A DNA stretch of 64,000 bases from Desulfovibrio sp. Its GTDB lineage: Bacteria; Desulfobacterota; Desulfovibrionia; Desulfovibrionales; Desulfovibrionaceae. The stretch is from positions 118,375 to 182,374 of the forward strand of contig JAITSV010000062.1 in the NCBI GenBank assembly GCA_031287575.1, written 5' to 3'. Both the position numbers and the translations under genes were made by a program. Every line of letters begins with the position of its first letter. The stretch's first letter is position 1. Positions 9,017 through 17,381 of this stretch are shown piece after piece. Under the pieces are notes generated by a model, which was not told where the DNA came from, did not search any database, and saw nothing but the letters and a program-made list of their open reading frames with translations.

Positions 9017-9949
9017 ATGAAGATCGCCCGCGACATGACGGAACTGGTTGGCCGCACCCCGCTGGTACGCCTGAACCGCGTCAGCGAAGGCTGCGCGGCC
9101 GAGGTGGTGGCGAAGCTGGAATTCAACAACCCCTGCGCCTCCGTGAAGGACCGCATTGCCCTGGCCATGATCGACGGGGCCATGGAACGCGGCGAACTGG
9201 CCCCCGGCGGCATGCTGGTGGAGCCCACCAGCGGCAACACCGGCGTGGGCCTGGCCTTCGTGGCGGCCGTGCGCGGCCTTACCCTTGTCCTGACCATGCC
9301 CGAAAGCATGAGCAACGAGCGCAAGGCGCTGCTGCGCGGCTTTGGCGCGCGGCTGGTGCTTACCCCGGCCTCCAAGGGCATGCGTGGCGCCATAGAGGAA
9401 GCCGAGCGCATCGTGGCCGAAACCCCCGGCGCGGTGATGCTGGGCCAGTTCGTGAACCCGGACAACCCGTTGGTGCACCGCAAGACCACGGCGGAGGAAA
9501 TCTGGGCCGACACCGACGGCAAGGTGGACGCCTTCGTGGCGGGCGTTGGCACCGGCGGTACCGTGACCGGCACGGGCAGGCGGCTGCGCGAGTTGAATCC
9601 CGCCATCAAGGTGTTCGCCGTGGAGCCGGACGAATCGCCCGTGCTGTCGGGCGGCGCGCCCGGCCCGCACGCCATCCAGGGCATCGGCGCGGGCTTCGTG
9701 CCCCCGGTGCTGGACACCACGGTCTACGACGAGATCATCCGCGTGCCCGGCAAGGACGCCCTGGCCACGGCCCGGCGGCTGCTGCGCGAGGAAGGCATCC
9801 TGTGCGGCGTCTCGTCCGGGGCCAACGCCTTTGCCGCCATGGCCGTGGCGCGCCGCCCGGAAATGGCGGGCAAGCGCGTGGTGTTCGTGGTGTGCGATAC
9901 CGGGGAACGGTATCTCTCGACCCCGCTGTTTACCGAAATGCCCGACTAG
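9017..9949 (+). CDS. cysK: Cysteine synthase A (O-acetylserine sulfhydrylase)
   Basis: 310 residues, the usual family length. PLP-binding Lys44 is in ASVKDRIA, the substrate loop is TSGNTG at 71-76, and the glycine-rich phosphate loop GTGGT follows near residue 178. It makes cysteine from O-acetylserine and sulfide, the abundant end product in a sulfate reducer. The partner enzyme CysE is encoded next, and NifS, which consumes cysteine, just before. GGAGG sits six bases before the ATG. It is separated from nifS by a terminator and from cysE by a repeat element, so the three units may be read separately. Confidence 0.96.
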   Translation: MKIARDMTELVGRTPLVRLNRVSEGCAAEVVAKLEFNNPCASVKDRIALAMIDGAMERGELAPGGMLVEPTSGNTGVGLAFVAAVRGLTLVLTMPESMSNERKALLRGFGARLVLTPASKGMRGAIEEAERIVAETPGAVMLGQFVNPDNPLVHRKTTAEEIWADTDGKVDAFVAGVGTGGTVTGTGRRLRELNPAIKVFAVEPDESPVLSGGAPGPHAIQGIGAGFVPPVLDTTVYDEIIRVPGKDALATARRLLREEGILCGVSSGANAFAAMAVARRPEMAGKRVVFVVCDTGERYLSTPLFTEMPD

Positions 9950-9954
9950 CCCCG

Positions 9955-10080
9955 CCTGATGCGCCTTTCGCTCTCCGGCTTCGTCAGATGAGGCTGCGGC
10001 ATCGGGTCACGTACAACAAGAGCGCGCTGCGGTCGCCATCCGTAACACTCGCGTTGCTCGTGTAACGGCTGCCGCACGCT
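9955..10080 (+). repeat. Degenerate copy R2 of the 3' hairpin repeat (3' of cysK)
   Basis: Begins a few bases after the cysK stop. It matches the second type of the family, best seen at 59187-59363: CGCCATCCGTAACACTCG and CGGGTCACGTAC here correspond, read from the gene outward, to CGCCATTCGTAATGCTCG and CGGTCACGTACC there. Orientation to the upstream gene is the same as in the other copies. Confidence 0.6.
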
Positions 10081-10167
10081 CCCCTTGATACGGAACGAAC
10101 CCCGTACCGGGCACATGCACAGGCTACGTTTCCCCCATCACCCTCAACCCCGACGGATCGCACGCGC

Positions 10168-11121
10168 ATGAAGAAACTCGACGACCTCGACGCCCGCTCG
10201 CTGCAAGGCATGCCCGAACTGGAACGCATCGCGGCCGAGCTGTGCGCGCCGGAATCGTACGAAGCGGTCTACCACCGCTCGCTGCACGACGCGCCCATGC
10301 CCTCGCTGGAGGCGCTGGCCGAAATGGTCAGCCGCCTGCGCGCCGCGCTGCTGCCCGGCTTTTTCGGCACCGCCACCGTGCATCTGGAATCGATGCGCTA
10401 CCATCTGGCCGCCAACCTCGATTCCATCTTCCGCATCCTGTCCGAGCAGATCCGTCGTGGGGCGTGTTTCACCTGTGCAGACTTTGCCCGTGAATGCGGC
10501 AGCTGCGAACTGCACTCGCGCGACAAGGCCATCCAGTTCCTGCAACGGCTGCCGGAAATCCGCCGCATGCTGGCCAGCGACGTGAAGGCCGCCTACGAAG
10601 GCGATCCCGCCGCCAAAAGCCCCGGCGAAACGGTGTTCTGCTACCCGTCCATCGCGGCCATGATCAACCACCGCATCGCGCACGAGCTGTACCGCATGGA
10701 GGTGCCGCTGATCCCGCGCATCATCAGCGAAATGGCCCACTCGCGCACCGGCATCGACATTCACCCCGGCGCGCGCATCGGCGAGGAGTTCTTCATCGAC
10801 CATGGCACCGGCGTGGTCATCGGCGAAACGTGCATCATCGGGCGCGGCTGCCGCCTGTACCAAGGGGTGACCCTGGGCGCGCTGTCCTTCCCCAAGGACG
10901 GCGGCGGCGTGCTGATCAAGGGCAACCCCCGCCACCCCATCCTGGAAGACAACGTCACGGTGTACGCCGGGGCCACCATCCTTGGCCGGGTGACCATCGG
11001 TGCGGGTTCCATGATCGGCGGCAACGTGTGGGTGACCCACGACGTACCGCCCGGCTCCAAGATCGTGCAGCAGCGTTCGGCCAAGCCCAAGCCCGACGAG
11101 GAACTGGTGGGGCGGAAATAG
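10168..11121 (+). CDS. cysE: Serine O-acetyltransferase
   Basis: 317 residues. An N-terminal helical domain (about 1-195) is followed by a left-handed beta-helix of hexapeptide repeats (about 195-300) with the family motif HPGARIGEEFFIDHGTGVVI and the acetyl-CoA segment near GGGVLIKGNPRHP. It forms O-acetylserine for CysK encoded upstream. The length and the N-terminal Cys-containing segment (CFTCADFARECGSC at about 100-113) place it among the longer EpsC/SAT-type enzymes; four cysteines there could bind metal, which I only infer. The C-terminus is Lys/Pro rich rather than ending in the Ile that docks into CysK, so a classical CysE-CysK complex is uncertain. Confidence 0.95.
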   Translation: MKKLDDLDARSLQGMPELERIAAELCAPESYEAVYHRSLHDAPMPSLEALAEMVSRLRAALLPGFFGTATVHLESMRYHLAANLDSIFRILSEQIRRGACFTCADFARECGSCELHSRDKAIQFLQRLPEIRRMLASDVKAAYEGDPAAKSPGETVFCYPSIAAMINHRIAHELYRMEVPLIPRIISEMAHSRTGIDIHPGARIGEEFFIDHGTGVVIGETCIIGRGCRLYQGVTLGALSFPKDGGGVLIKGNPRHPILEDNVTVYAGATILGRVTIGAGSMIGGNVWVTHDVPPGSKIVQQRSAKPKPDEELVGRK

Positions 11122-11283
11122 CGGCGGACAGGGCAGGCGAATTCCGGCCAGACATGTTCCGGCCAGACGCGTCCCGTGCGACCCGTCCCGGGCCGCGCAC
11201 CCCGCTGTACCCGGGCCGCGTACGGGGGTAGGTTGTCCTGCACGCCTTCCCCAATTCCGGCGCGGAGCGCCAAAGGAGGCCTC

Positions 11284-11706
11284 ATGCCCATTCCCCGCAT
11301 CAGCCTGCTGACCCTTGGCGTGGCCGACCTTGCCCGCAGCCGGGCCTTTTACGAGGCCCTGGGCTGGAAGCCCGCCTACCTGGACTGCGACAAGATCGTG
11401 TTCTTCCAGGTGGGTGAACTGGCCGTGGCCCTGTACCCGCGCGAGGAACTGCTGGAAGATTGCGGCATGGCCGGGGCCAACCCCGCGCCGGGGGGCATCA
11501 CCCTGGCCCACAACGTGGCCGAGCGGGCCATGGTGGATGCGCTGATGGTCGAGGCCGTGGCGGCGGGCGGCACGGTGCTGGATGCCCCGCGCGACAAGCC
11601 GTGGGGCTACACCGGCTACTTCGCCGACCCGGACGGTCACCCGTGGGAAGTGGCCCACGTGCCCTCGCTGCAACTGGACGAGGCCGGGCGGATCATTCTC
11701 GCCTGA
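11284..11706 (+). CDS. VOC (glyoxalase/bleomycin-resistance) family protein
   Basis: 140 residues starting at the ATG at 11284, preceded by a full AAAGGAGG at 11272-11279; an in-frame extension to 11176 has no such signal. Two beta-alpha-beta-beta-beta modules are visible: ISLLTLGVADLARSRAFYEAL at the N-terminus and a C-terminal strand ending GYFADPDGHPWEVAH, with the usual metal-binding Glu. Members are metal-dependent lyases, isomerases or binding proteins; the substrate cannot be read from sequence. Monocistronic, closed by a strong terminator 54 bases after the stop. Confidence 0.85.
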   Translation: MPIPRISLLTLGVADLARSRAFYEALGWKPAYLDCDKIVFFQVGELAVALYPREELLEDCGMAGANPAPGGITLAHNVAERAMVDALMVEAVAAGGTVLDAPRDKPWGYTGYFADPDGHPWEVAHVPSLQLDEAGRIILA

Positions 11707-11759
11707 TGGCGGCTCAGTGCCGCTCTCGCCTTCCCCCACTCTTTCCCACCCCGAAATGC

Positions 11760-11797
11760 AACGGGTTCCGCGCACACGGCGCGGAACCCGTTTTCTT
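11760..11797 (+). terminator. Rho-independent terminator after VOC gene
   Basis: A 14-bp stem (ACGGGTTCCGCGC with GCGCGGAACCCGT plus one A-T pair), a 5-nt loop, then TTTTCTTT. Confidence 0.92.
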
Positions 11798-11956
11798 TCA
11801 GCCTGCCCTTTCAGCGGGATACGCATTCCATACCGATACATGTCGGAATTGCACGTATTGGAATGAAACGGACGGAATGATTTTCATCCGATTTTTCTTG
11901 CCTTCCCCTTTCGAATAGCCTACCGGGAAAGTAGGCTATCAGCAGGAGGAACCGAC

Positions 11957-12493
11957 ATGCCGTTCCAGCTACTTGCCGATTCCATGGTCACCATTCCCGG
12001 CGTCACCTGCACGGGAACCCGCCGTCTGCTCGCCATCAACCAAGCCTGTTTCGCCATCCACCGCAGCGGGGTGCGCTGCCGCCGCACGGATACCTACCAC
12101 CGGGCACGGGTGGAGGTGTTCCGGCTGTTCGCCCGGCAGGACGACGCGCTGACGCCCGCCCGCGCCGACGGCAGCGAGGGAGACTGGACCAGCGTGCTGT
12201 TGTCCTTTCGCCTGCGCGGCGAACCGTGCATGCCCAAGCGCCCGAAGGGCGCGCCGCCCCTGCCCGCCGTGGCGCGGCTGCCGTGGTGTCGCAGGCCCGC
12301 GCGCATCCTGGGGCTGAACGACGAGGCCGTGGCGCTGGCCATTCGCATGGACGGCGGCCCGGCCATCGGGGTGTGGGCGCTGCCGCCCGGCTACGTGGAC
12401 GGGCTGGCCGACGCGAACATTCCCGGTGTTCCGGAAGATGCGCTGGATCTGCCCCTGCGCCGCGAGGACGTGCTGCTGGCCTGGCCACGGTAG
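11957..12493 (+). CDS. Hypothetical protein
   Basis: 178 residues, not recognised. AGGAGG at 11944-11949 with good spacing and full codon bias support a real gene. It is basic (many Arg) and has four cysteines, three in the first 41 residues (VTCTGT, QACF, VRCRR) and one in GEPCMPK. There is no signal peptide or membrane segment. The central part 85-105 (CMPKRPKGAPPLPAVARL) is proline-rich and looks like a linker between two small domains. It stands alone, 163 bases after the VOC terminator. No function proposed. Confidence 0.6.
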   Translation: MPFQLLADSMVTIPGVTCTGTRRLLAINQACFAIHRSGVRCRRTDTYHRARVEVFRLFARQDDALTPARADGSEGDWTSVLLSFRLRGEPCMPKRPKGAPPLPAVARLPWCRRPARILGLNDEAVALAIRMDGGPAIGVWALPPGYVDGLADANIPGVPEDALDLPLRREDVLLAWPR

Positions 12494-12667
12494 CAACGGG
12501 CACTGCATACGCTGGCCTGAGGGGGTAGGCACGAGTCCATTCCGGATTCCCTGCCCTCTGCCCTGATTGCCTTTCTGTCTTGTCTCCCGCGACGGGCTTC
12601 CGTCGCGGGGGCTGGTGCGGGGCTGCGCCAATCCCGACCTGTCCGGACGAATTGCACCGTCCCCCTT

Positions 12668-13135
12668 CTACGCCCCGCCCCCGCCCTGGGCCGCATCATG
12701 CCGCCCGAACACCTCGCGCGCGGCGGCAATGCCGTTGAGCGCGGCGGGAAAGCCCGCGTACACCGCCATCTGCATGATCACCTCCATGATCTCCTCGCGG
12801 GTCAGGCCCACGTGCAGCCCGGCGGCAATATGCACCTCCAGTTGGGGCCGCGCCGTGCCCATGGCCGTCAGCGCGGCGATGGTGGCAATCTCGCGCTCGC
12901 GCAGGCCAAGCTGGGGCCGCGCATACACGTCGCCAAAGGGAAACTCCACCACCAGCCGCGCCAGGTCCGGCGCGAACTCCGCCAACTTCGCCACCACCTG
13001 CTCGCCCGCCGTGCCGTCCACCCGTGACAGCATCCGCAGCCCCCGCTGGTAGCGGGTTTCCGCCCCTTCCGCCCCTACCATTCCTTCCGTCTGGGCCGTC
13101 TGGGCCGTCTGAGCCGTCTTCACGTCGTCATGCAT
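12668..13135 (-). CDS. Carboxymuconolactone decarboxylase (CMD) family protein
   Basis: 155 residues. The start ATG at 13135 has AGGAGG six bases upstream and overlaps the end of the merR-type gene by eight bases, so the two are co-translated. The CMD core (about 30-140) contains RELGLREREIATIAALTAMG-like and EVIMQMAVYAGFPAALNG segments. It lacks the CxxC of AhpD peroxidases and has no cysteine at all, so it belongs to the decarboxylase-like branch. The N-terminus has a TAQTAQTAQT repeat (9-bp units). The neighbouring regulator is of the NmlR/AdhR type, which in other bacteria responds to aldehydes or electrophiles, so a role in such stress is inferred. Confidence 0.85.
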   Translation of the reverse strand: MHDDVKTAQTAQTAQTEGMVGAEGAETRYQRGLRMLSRVDGTAGEQVVAKLAEFAPDLARLVVEFPFGDVYARPQLGLREREIATIAALTAMGTARPQLEVHIAAGLHVGLTREEIMEVIMQMAVYAGFPAALNGIAAAREVFGRHDAAQGGGGA

Positions 13136-13499
13136 GGTCGTCCTCCTGCCCGCGATACCAGGCAATCTTGTCATCCAGATGGGTCAGGCACGCCGTCAGT
13201 CGGTCCATACGCTCACGGACGCGCTGGCGGTGTACTTCCAGCAGTTCCCGCCGGGCAGCCAGCGTGGCCTCGCCCTGCTCTCCCCGCTCTCGCAGTTCCG
13301 CGTAGCGCACCATTTCGCGCACGGGCATGTCCATCTCGCGCAGCCTGCCGATGAATTCCAGCCAGCGCAGGTCATCCTGCGTGAACAGCCTGCGCCCGCC
13401 CCGGTCGCGCTCCACCGAACGCAGCAGGCCGATCTTTTCGTACCAGCGCAGGGTATGGGCGCTCAGCCCGGTGGCTGCCGCCACGTCGCGGATGCGCAT
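13128..13499 (-). CDS. MerR family transcriptional regulator (NmlR/AdhR-like)
   Basis: 123 residues. The N-terminal winged helix-turn-helix is clear (MRIRDVAAATGLSAHTLRWY, then DLRWLEFIGRLREMDMPVREM), followed by a short C-terminal coiled coil and no large effector domain. There is no cysteine, so it would not sense thiol-reactive compounds by the single-Cys mechanism described for NmlR. GGAGG lies ahead of the ATG. The gene is controlled by a promoter with the 19-bp spacer and dyad typical of MerR targets, so it is likely autoregulated together with the overlapping CMD gene. Confidence 0.9.
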   Translation of the reverse strand: MRIRDVAAATGLSAHTLRWYEKIGLLRSVERDRGGRRLFTQDDLRWLEFIGRLREMDMPVREMVRYAELRERGEQGEATLAARRELLEVHRQRVRERMDRLTACLTHLDDKIAWYRGQEDDHA

Positions 13500-13520
13500 G
13501 GGCCTTCCTCCTTTTTCCGG

Positions 13521-13551
13521 AGCCTACAAGTTGGAGTGCGCTCGAAGTCAA
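13521..13551 (-). promoter_or_regulatory. MerR-type promoter and operator
   Basis: On the minus strand: TTGACT, a 19-bp spacer, TAGGCT. The spacer holds the imperfect dyad TTCGAG-N4-CTCCAA. A 19-bp spacer with a central dyad is the hallmark of promoters twisted open by MerR proteins. It is 22 bases upstream of the regulator start. Confidence 0.8.
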
Positions 13552-13571
13552 GCGGTTTCGCGGGGCGCACG

Positions 13572-13608
13572 AAAAAACACGCCCGGACCATAGGAATGGC
13601 CGGGCGTG
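13572..13608 (-). terminator. Rho-independent terminator after dus gene
   Basis: On the minus strand, a 9-bp stem (CACGCCCGG with CCGGGCGTG), a 13-nt loop and TTTTTT. Confidence 0.9.
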
Positions 13609-13665
13609 AGCACGTGAAGTCTGGAAAGAACGCTACGAAAGAAACCGCATGAGGGCGGGCAGCCC

Positions 13666-14904
13666 CTACATGCCGAACAGTAGCGCGCTGGGGCGGCGCA
13701 GCACGGCGGGCAGCGGGTCCAGTTCGGTCCGCAGGGCATCCTGCAGCGCGCGCAGGCCACCGGGGTCGTCCACGCCAAACGACGCGGGCGTCCGGCCCAT
13801 CACCCGCAGCAGCCGCCCGCGTAGCCCGTTGCCGTAGGTGAAGTTGCCGGTGATGTAGACCAGGAACTTGGCGAACATGCGCACCGCGCGGGCCGGGCCG
13901 TGCCGCCGGGCCAGCGCATCCAGCAGGGCCAGCGGGGCGTCGCGCCATGGGGCGGGGTTGCTCTCCGGGTCGTCGTCCACCGCTCCCGTCCAGGCCGCGA
14001 ACACCCACGGACGGGCCACGGCGATGCGCCCCAGCGACACGCCGTCGCAGCCGGTGTCGTCCAGCAGGCTGGCACAGTCCTGCGGCGTGAACACGTCGCC
14101 GTTGCCCATGACCGGAATGGACACCGCCGCCTTGACCAGCCCGATGTGGGCGCGCCGGGGCGGCTGGGTGCGCCGGTCCGGGGCCACGCGGGGGTGAAAG
14201 ACCAGGCAGTCGGCCCCGGCGTCCTCGAAGCGGCGGGCCAGATCCACGGCGGGTTGCGGGTCCGGCGACCAGCCGGTGCGGAACTTGACGAACACCGGGA
14301 TGTCCACGGCGCGGCGCACCTCTGCCACCATGCGCACGGCGCGCTCCGGGTCGCGCAGCAGGTCCGCGCCGCAGCCGCGCTTGACGATGGCGGACACCGA
14401 GCAGCCCATGTTCAGGTCCACGCCGAAAAAGCCTTCGGCCTGCACCCGGCGGGCGGCGTCGGCCATCAGCTCCGGCTCGGCCCCGAACAGCTGGCAGACC
14501 AGCCGGGGCGGCTCGCCCGCGCGCCACGAAAACGCCTCTGACTTGTCCGGGCGCTCCGTGGGCACGGCACGGGCGTTGCACATGCCGGTGAACAGCAGCC
14601 CGCAGCCCCCGTAGCCTTCCACCACCTCGCGGAAGGCGGCGTGTCCCAGCCCGGCCATGGGGGCCAGCCACAGCCGCCCCGGCACGGTGCGCCCGCCCAC
14701 GGTCAGCGGGGTGCGCAGGCGCGCGGCAAGACCCGCGAGGCCTGACGAGACCGACGGGGCGGTGCCTGCCTGCGGGTCAGACGGAACTGGCGTGACTGAC
14801 GTTATGGGGAAGGCTGGATCGGTCATGGCGTCGTGTGGGGACATGTTCGGAGGGGACGTCTTCGGCATGGAGGGCTGGACTGGTGACTGCACGGGAAACG
14901 GCAC
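13666..14904 (-). CDS. tRNA-dihydrouridine synthase family protein
   Basis: Up to 412 residues from a GTG at 14904; ATGs at 14868 and 14826 are alternatives and none has a Shine-Dalgarno sequence. The TIM-barrel Dus domain starts near residue 67 (GRLWLAPMAGLGHAAFREVV), so the first 60 residues are a low-complexity Pro/Ser extension or untranslated. The catalytic cysteine is Cys168 in DLNMGCSVSAIVKRGCGADL, and FMN-binding segments VKFRTGW and MGNGDVFT are present. It reduces uridines in the tRNA D-loop. The gene follows the phosphodiesterase gene by nine bases and ends at a terminator, forming a two-gene unit. Confidence 0.85.
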   Translation of the reverse strand: MPFPVQSPVQPSMPKTSPPNMSPHDAMTDPAFPITSVTPVPSDPQAGTAPSVSSGLAGLAARLRTPLTVGGRTVPGRLWLAPMAGLGHAAFREVVEGYGGCGLLFTGMCNARAVPTERPDKSEAFSWRAGEPPRLVCQLFGAEPELMADAARRVQAEGFFGVDLNMGCSVSAIVKRGCGADLLRDPERAVRMVAEVRRAVDIPVFVKFRTGWSPDPQPAVDLARRFEDAGADCLVFHPRVAPDRRTQPPRRAHIGLVKAAVSIPVMGNGDVFTPQDCASLLDDTGCDGVSLGRIAVARPWVFAAWTGAVDDDPESNPAPWRDAPLALLDALARRHGPARAVRMFAKFLVYITGNFTYGNGLRGRLLRVMGRTPASFGVDDPGGLRALQDALRTELDPLPAVLRRPSALLFGM

Positions 14905-14913
14905 GGGCGCGGG

Positions 14914-15462
14914 CTACGCGCCGGGGGTGTGGCGCGCCACTTCGTTGCCGTCCAGGTCGCGGATGGACAGGGTACCCGCCTCGTAGAGGCCGTACGAAGC
15001 CACGTAGCCGTCCTTGGGCAGGGTGGTGGAGCCCACGTTCCAGATGTGCAGGCCGTCCACGGTTTCCGCGCGGGGGATGTGGGTGTGCCCGCACAGGAAC
15101 ACGTCGCCGGGGGCAAGGTCCGGGAAGCGGTCGGGCAACTGGTGATGGTGCCCGTGGTTGGCCCAGATGCGCAGCCCGTCGGCGAATATCCACGCCGCTT
15201 CCGGCAGGGGAAAACGCAGGACCATGGTGTCCACCTCGGCATCGCAGTTGCCGCGCACGGCGATGATGCGCGGCGCCCAGTCGTTCAGCAGGGCGGCCAC
15301 TTCACGCGGGGCATAACCTTCCGGCACCGGGTTGCGCGGGCCGTGGTACAGCAGGTCGCCCAGCAGCACCAGAGCGTCGGGGTGATGGGTGCGGGCCAGT
15401 TCCAGCACCAGTTCGGTGCGCGGCAGCGAGCCGTGCAGGTCGGAGGCGATGAGCAATTTCAT
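14914..15462 (-). CDS. YfcE/MJ0936-type metallophosphodiesterase
   Basis: 182 residues, the usual length of the YfcE family. All metal-ligand motifs are present: DLHGS (8-12), GDLLYHGPRNP (35-45), GNCD (71-74), NHGHHH (about 102-107) and GHTH (about 124-127). Substrates of this family are small phosphodiesters; the physiological one is unknown. AGGAA lies about ten bases before the ATG. It is the first gene of a unit with the dus gene nine bases downstream. Confidence 0.92.
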   Translation of the reverse strand: MKLLIASDLHGSLPRTELVLELARTHHPDALVLLGDLLYHGPRNPVPEGYAPREVAALLNDWAPRIIAVRGNCDAEVDTMVLRFPLPEAAWIFADGLRIWANHGHHHQLPDRFPDLAPGDVFLCGHTHIPRAETVDGLHIWNVGSTTLPKDGYVASYGLYEAGTLSIRDLDGNEVARHTPGA

Positions 15463-15621
15463 GGTCGGGTGATTCCTGATGGTATGGCTGGCGCGGCATG
15501 GGCACGCGCCGGGAAGGGAACGGGCCGCCGCCTGGGGCGGTGGCCCGGAACATTTACATATGCAGCAATGGACGAATGCGGAAAATTGGTTCCGGATGCG
15601 AGCCGCTGTGCAGCGAACGAG

Positions 15622-16161
15622 CTACAAATGCTCGACGGTAATCCTGCGCGGCGCGGCGGCCTCGCGCTTGGGCATGCGGATGGTCAGCACGCCGTTGGCC
15701 AGTTGGGCCGCAATGCGCGCGGCGTCCACCATGTCCGACAGGGTGAACACGGCGTGGTATTCCACGTCGCCGAACTCCATGGCGTGCACGCGGGGGCCGC
15801 CCGCCGGGCCACAACCGCAGGGGGCGGGTTCTTCCGTGGCGCCGGGTTCCACTTCCTCGTCGCGGCCTGCATCCCTTCCCATGTCGCGACAATCGCCGAA
15901 ACGGGTCACGCCGCGCACGGTCAGTTCGTCGCCCTCCACGTCCAGCACCAGGTCGTCGTGGGCCACGCCGGGCATGTCCAGAAACAGGTGGAAGCCGTCC
16001 TCGCGCTCCACCAGATCGGCCTGGGGGCGCATGCGCGGCGGCTGCGGCGACGGGGCGAACCGGCCCTGCCGGGCACGGCTCTCCGCGCCGCCCCGTTCGT
16101 TCTGGCGGGCAGGGCGGGACGCGGGGTGCGGAAAACGGGGGCGGCGGTCTGGGGGCGTCAT
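15622..16161 (-). CDS. Hsp20/alpha-crystallin family small heat-shock protein (second of pair)
   Basis: 179 residues. A proline/arginine-rich N-terminus (1-48) precedes an alpha-crystallin domain (about 50-175) starting at ADLVEREDGFHLFLDMPGV and ending with ANGVLTIRMPK, the A-x-x-x-G-V-L signature. Within the domain there is an unusual acidic, Cys-containing loop (about residues 90-125, DEEVEPGATEEPAPCGCG) where the family has a shorter loop. It lacks an IxI/V tail motif, ending RRITVEHL. It starts seven bases after its partner gene stops, so the two are co-expressed; pairs of this kind probably form hetero-oligomeric holdases. Confidence 0.88.
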   Translation of the reverse strand: MTPPDRRPRFPHPASRPARQNERGGAESRARQGRFAPSPQPPRMRPQADLVEREDGFHLFLDMPGVAHDDLVLDVEGDELTVRGVTRFGDCRDMGRDAGRDEEVEPGATEEPAPCGCGPAGGPRVHAMEFGDVEYHAVFTLSDMVDAARIAAQLANGVLTIRMPKREAAAPRRITVEHL

Positions 16162-16168
16162 GGCAATC

Positions 16169-16582
16169 CTACCTGACTTCGATGTGCACGGTACGCGGCT
16201 TCACCGCCTGGGCCTTGGGCAGCACGATCTCCAGCACGCCGTCCTTCATGGTGGCCGTGGCCCGGTCGCGGTCGATGGGCACATTCAGGGTCACCACCCG
16301 CTGGAAGGGGCCGGTGGGCCGCTCCTGCCGGTAGTACCGGCCACGCACCACGGGCAACTCGCCCTTGAGCACCAGCGTCTTGTCGGTGAGGGTGATGTCC
16401 AGCCCGTCCAGGTCCGCGCCGGGCACCAGCGCGCGCACGCGGATGGCCGCGTCGTCCTCGCCGATGTTCAGCGGCGGAAACTGCGCCCGGCCACGCGTGG
16501 CCGCCAGGCTGCGGCCCGCATCGCCCGCAAGGCGGTCGAGCAGGTTGGGAAATTCGTAGAACGCGCTGAAGTCGATGACCAT
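16169..16582 (-). CDS. Hsp20/alpha-crystallin family small heat-shock protein (first of pair)
   Basis: 137 residues from the ATG at 16582; a GTG two codons earlier overlaps the GAGG ribosome site and is rejected. The alpha-crystallin domain spans about 37-135, with FPPLNIGEDDAAIRVRALVP at its start and KDGVLEIVLPKA as the signature strand. A short helical N-terminus (FYEFPNLLDRLAG) resembles that of other bacterial Hsp20 proteins. ATP-independent chaperone in the cytoplasm. A promoter with a perfect TTGACA box is 90-118 bases upstream; I see no convincing sigma-32 or CIRCE signal. Confidence 0.9.
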   Translation of the reverse strand: MVIDFSAFYEFPNLLDRLAGDAGRSLAATRGRAQFPPLNIGEDDAAIRVRALVPGADLDGLDITLTDKTLVLKGELPVVRGRYYRQERPTGPFQRVVTLNVPIDRDRATATMKDGVLEIVLPKAQAVKPRTVHIEVR

Positions 16583-16672
16583 GCGCACCTCTTCGGATGG
16601 GCGGATTGCGGACGGCGCGGCAGACCTGTGGACCGGCGGGCAGGAACACCGGCAGACAGAACCGCACAGGCA

Positions 16673-16700
16673 TAGCTAACATCCCCGGCGGCGCTGTCAA
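16673..16700 (-). promoter_or_regulatory. Sigma-70-like promoter for the hsp20 pair
   Basis: On the minus strand: TTGACA, a 16-bp spacer, TAGCTA (AGCTAT if the spacer is 17). The -35 is perfect and the -10 moderate. Confidence 0.55.
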
Positions 16701-16858
16701 CGTGGGCATGGGCGGAACGGAAAACGGGGATGGCAGGTCGCACGCCCCGGCGGAGCAGGCGGGCCACATCGCTCCGCCCGGGCCCAACCGGACCCAAGCG
16801 GGCCTCTCCGGACCGCACCGAATCACCCCGCTCCACCACGCACGCCCCCCGCCTGGCG

Positions 16859-17059
16859 CTACTTCACCGAACGCTGCCCCTGTTCCCACCGCTCGGCGGG
16901 CACGGCCTCTTCCACCAGCATCACGGGGATCTCGTCGCGCACGGGGTAGACCACCTTGCACTGGGCGCACTTCAGGCCGCGCTCGTTGTCCACGGGTTCC
17001 ACGGGCTGGCGGCACTTGGGGCAGGCGAGGATTTCCAGCAGTTCCTTGTTCAGCGACAC
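16859..17059 (-). CDS. Trm112 family zinc-binding protein
   Basis: 66 residues from a GTG start at 17059 with AAGGAG six bases upstream; longer in-frame versions reach 17356 but lack a ribosome site. Four cysteines bind zinc: Cys13 and Cys16 (LACPKCRQPV) and Cys31 and Cys34 (LKCAQCKVVYPV), followed by RDEIPVML. In eukaryotes and archaea Trm112 activates methyltransferases; bacterial homologues of this size (YcaR-like) are poorly characterised. It stands alone with a divergent PHP gene. The stretch 16583-16858 downstream has no gene, only the hsp20 promoter and GC-rich filler. Confidence 0.88.
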   Translation of the reverse strand: MSLNKELLEILACPKCRQPVEPVDNERGLKCAQCKVVYPVRDEIPVMLVEEAVPAERWEQGQRSVK

Positions 17060-17245
17060 GGCATGCTCCTTTGGTTGCATAGTGCGCGCACCATAGCCCG
17101 AAGCCGCCGCCTGCTCAAGCGGATGCGCCAACCGCATTCCCGCGCGCCTGCACACGATCCGACACGCGTGCCGTGCCCCCCAGCCAGCCGCGCGCCATGC
17201 CGATCCTCCCGCTCCCCGTCCCGTCCGCGATGCCGGACACCTTTG

Positions 17246-17275
17246 TTGACAACCCGCCGTGGCGGCACGTAGCAT
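17246..17275 (+). promoter_or_regulatory. Sigma-70 promoter for the PHP gene
   Basis: TTGACA, an 18-bp spacer, TAGCAT. The spacer includes the dyad CCGCC-GT-GGCGG. It lies about 107 bases before the start codon, in the 322-bp divergent gap 17060-17381, in which I see nothing else. Confidence 0.65.
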
Positions 17276-17381
17276 TCCTTCGTACCCTGCCGTTCCGCGC
17301 CGCGACATGGCCCGGCCATCCGCCGGTTCTTCATGTGACGGGCGCGGAAAGGACACGGGGCATCAGGCACCCGGAGCAGAC

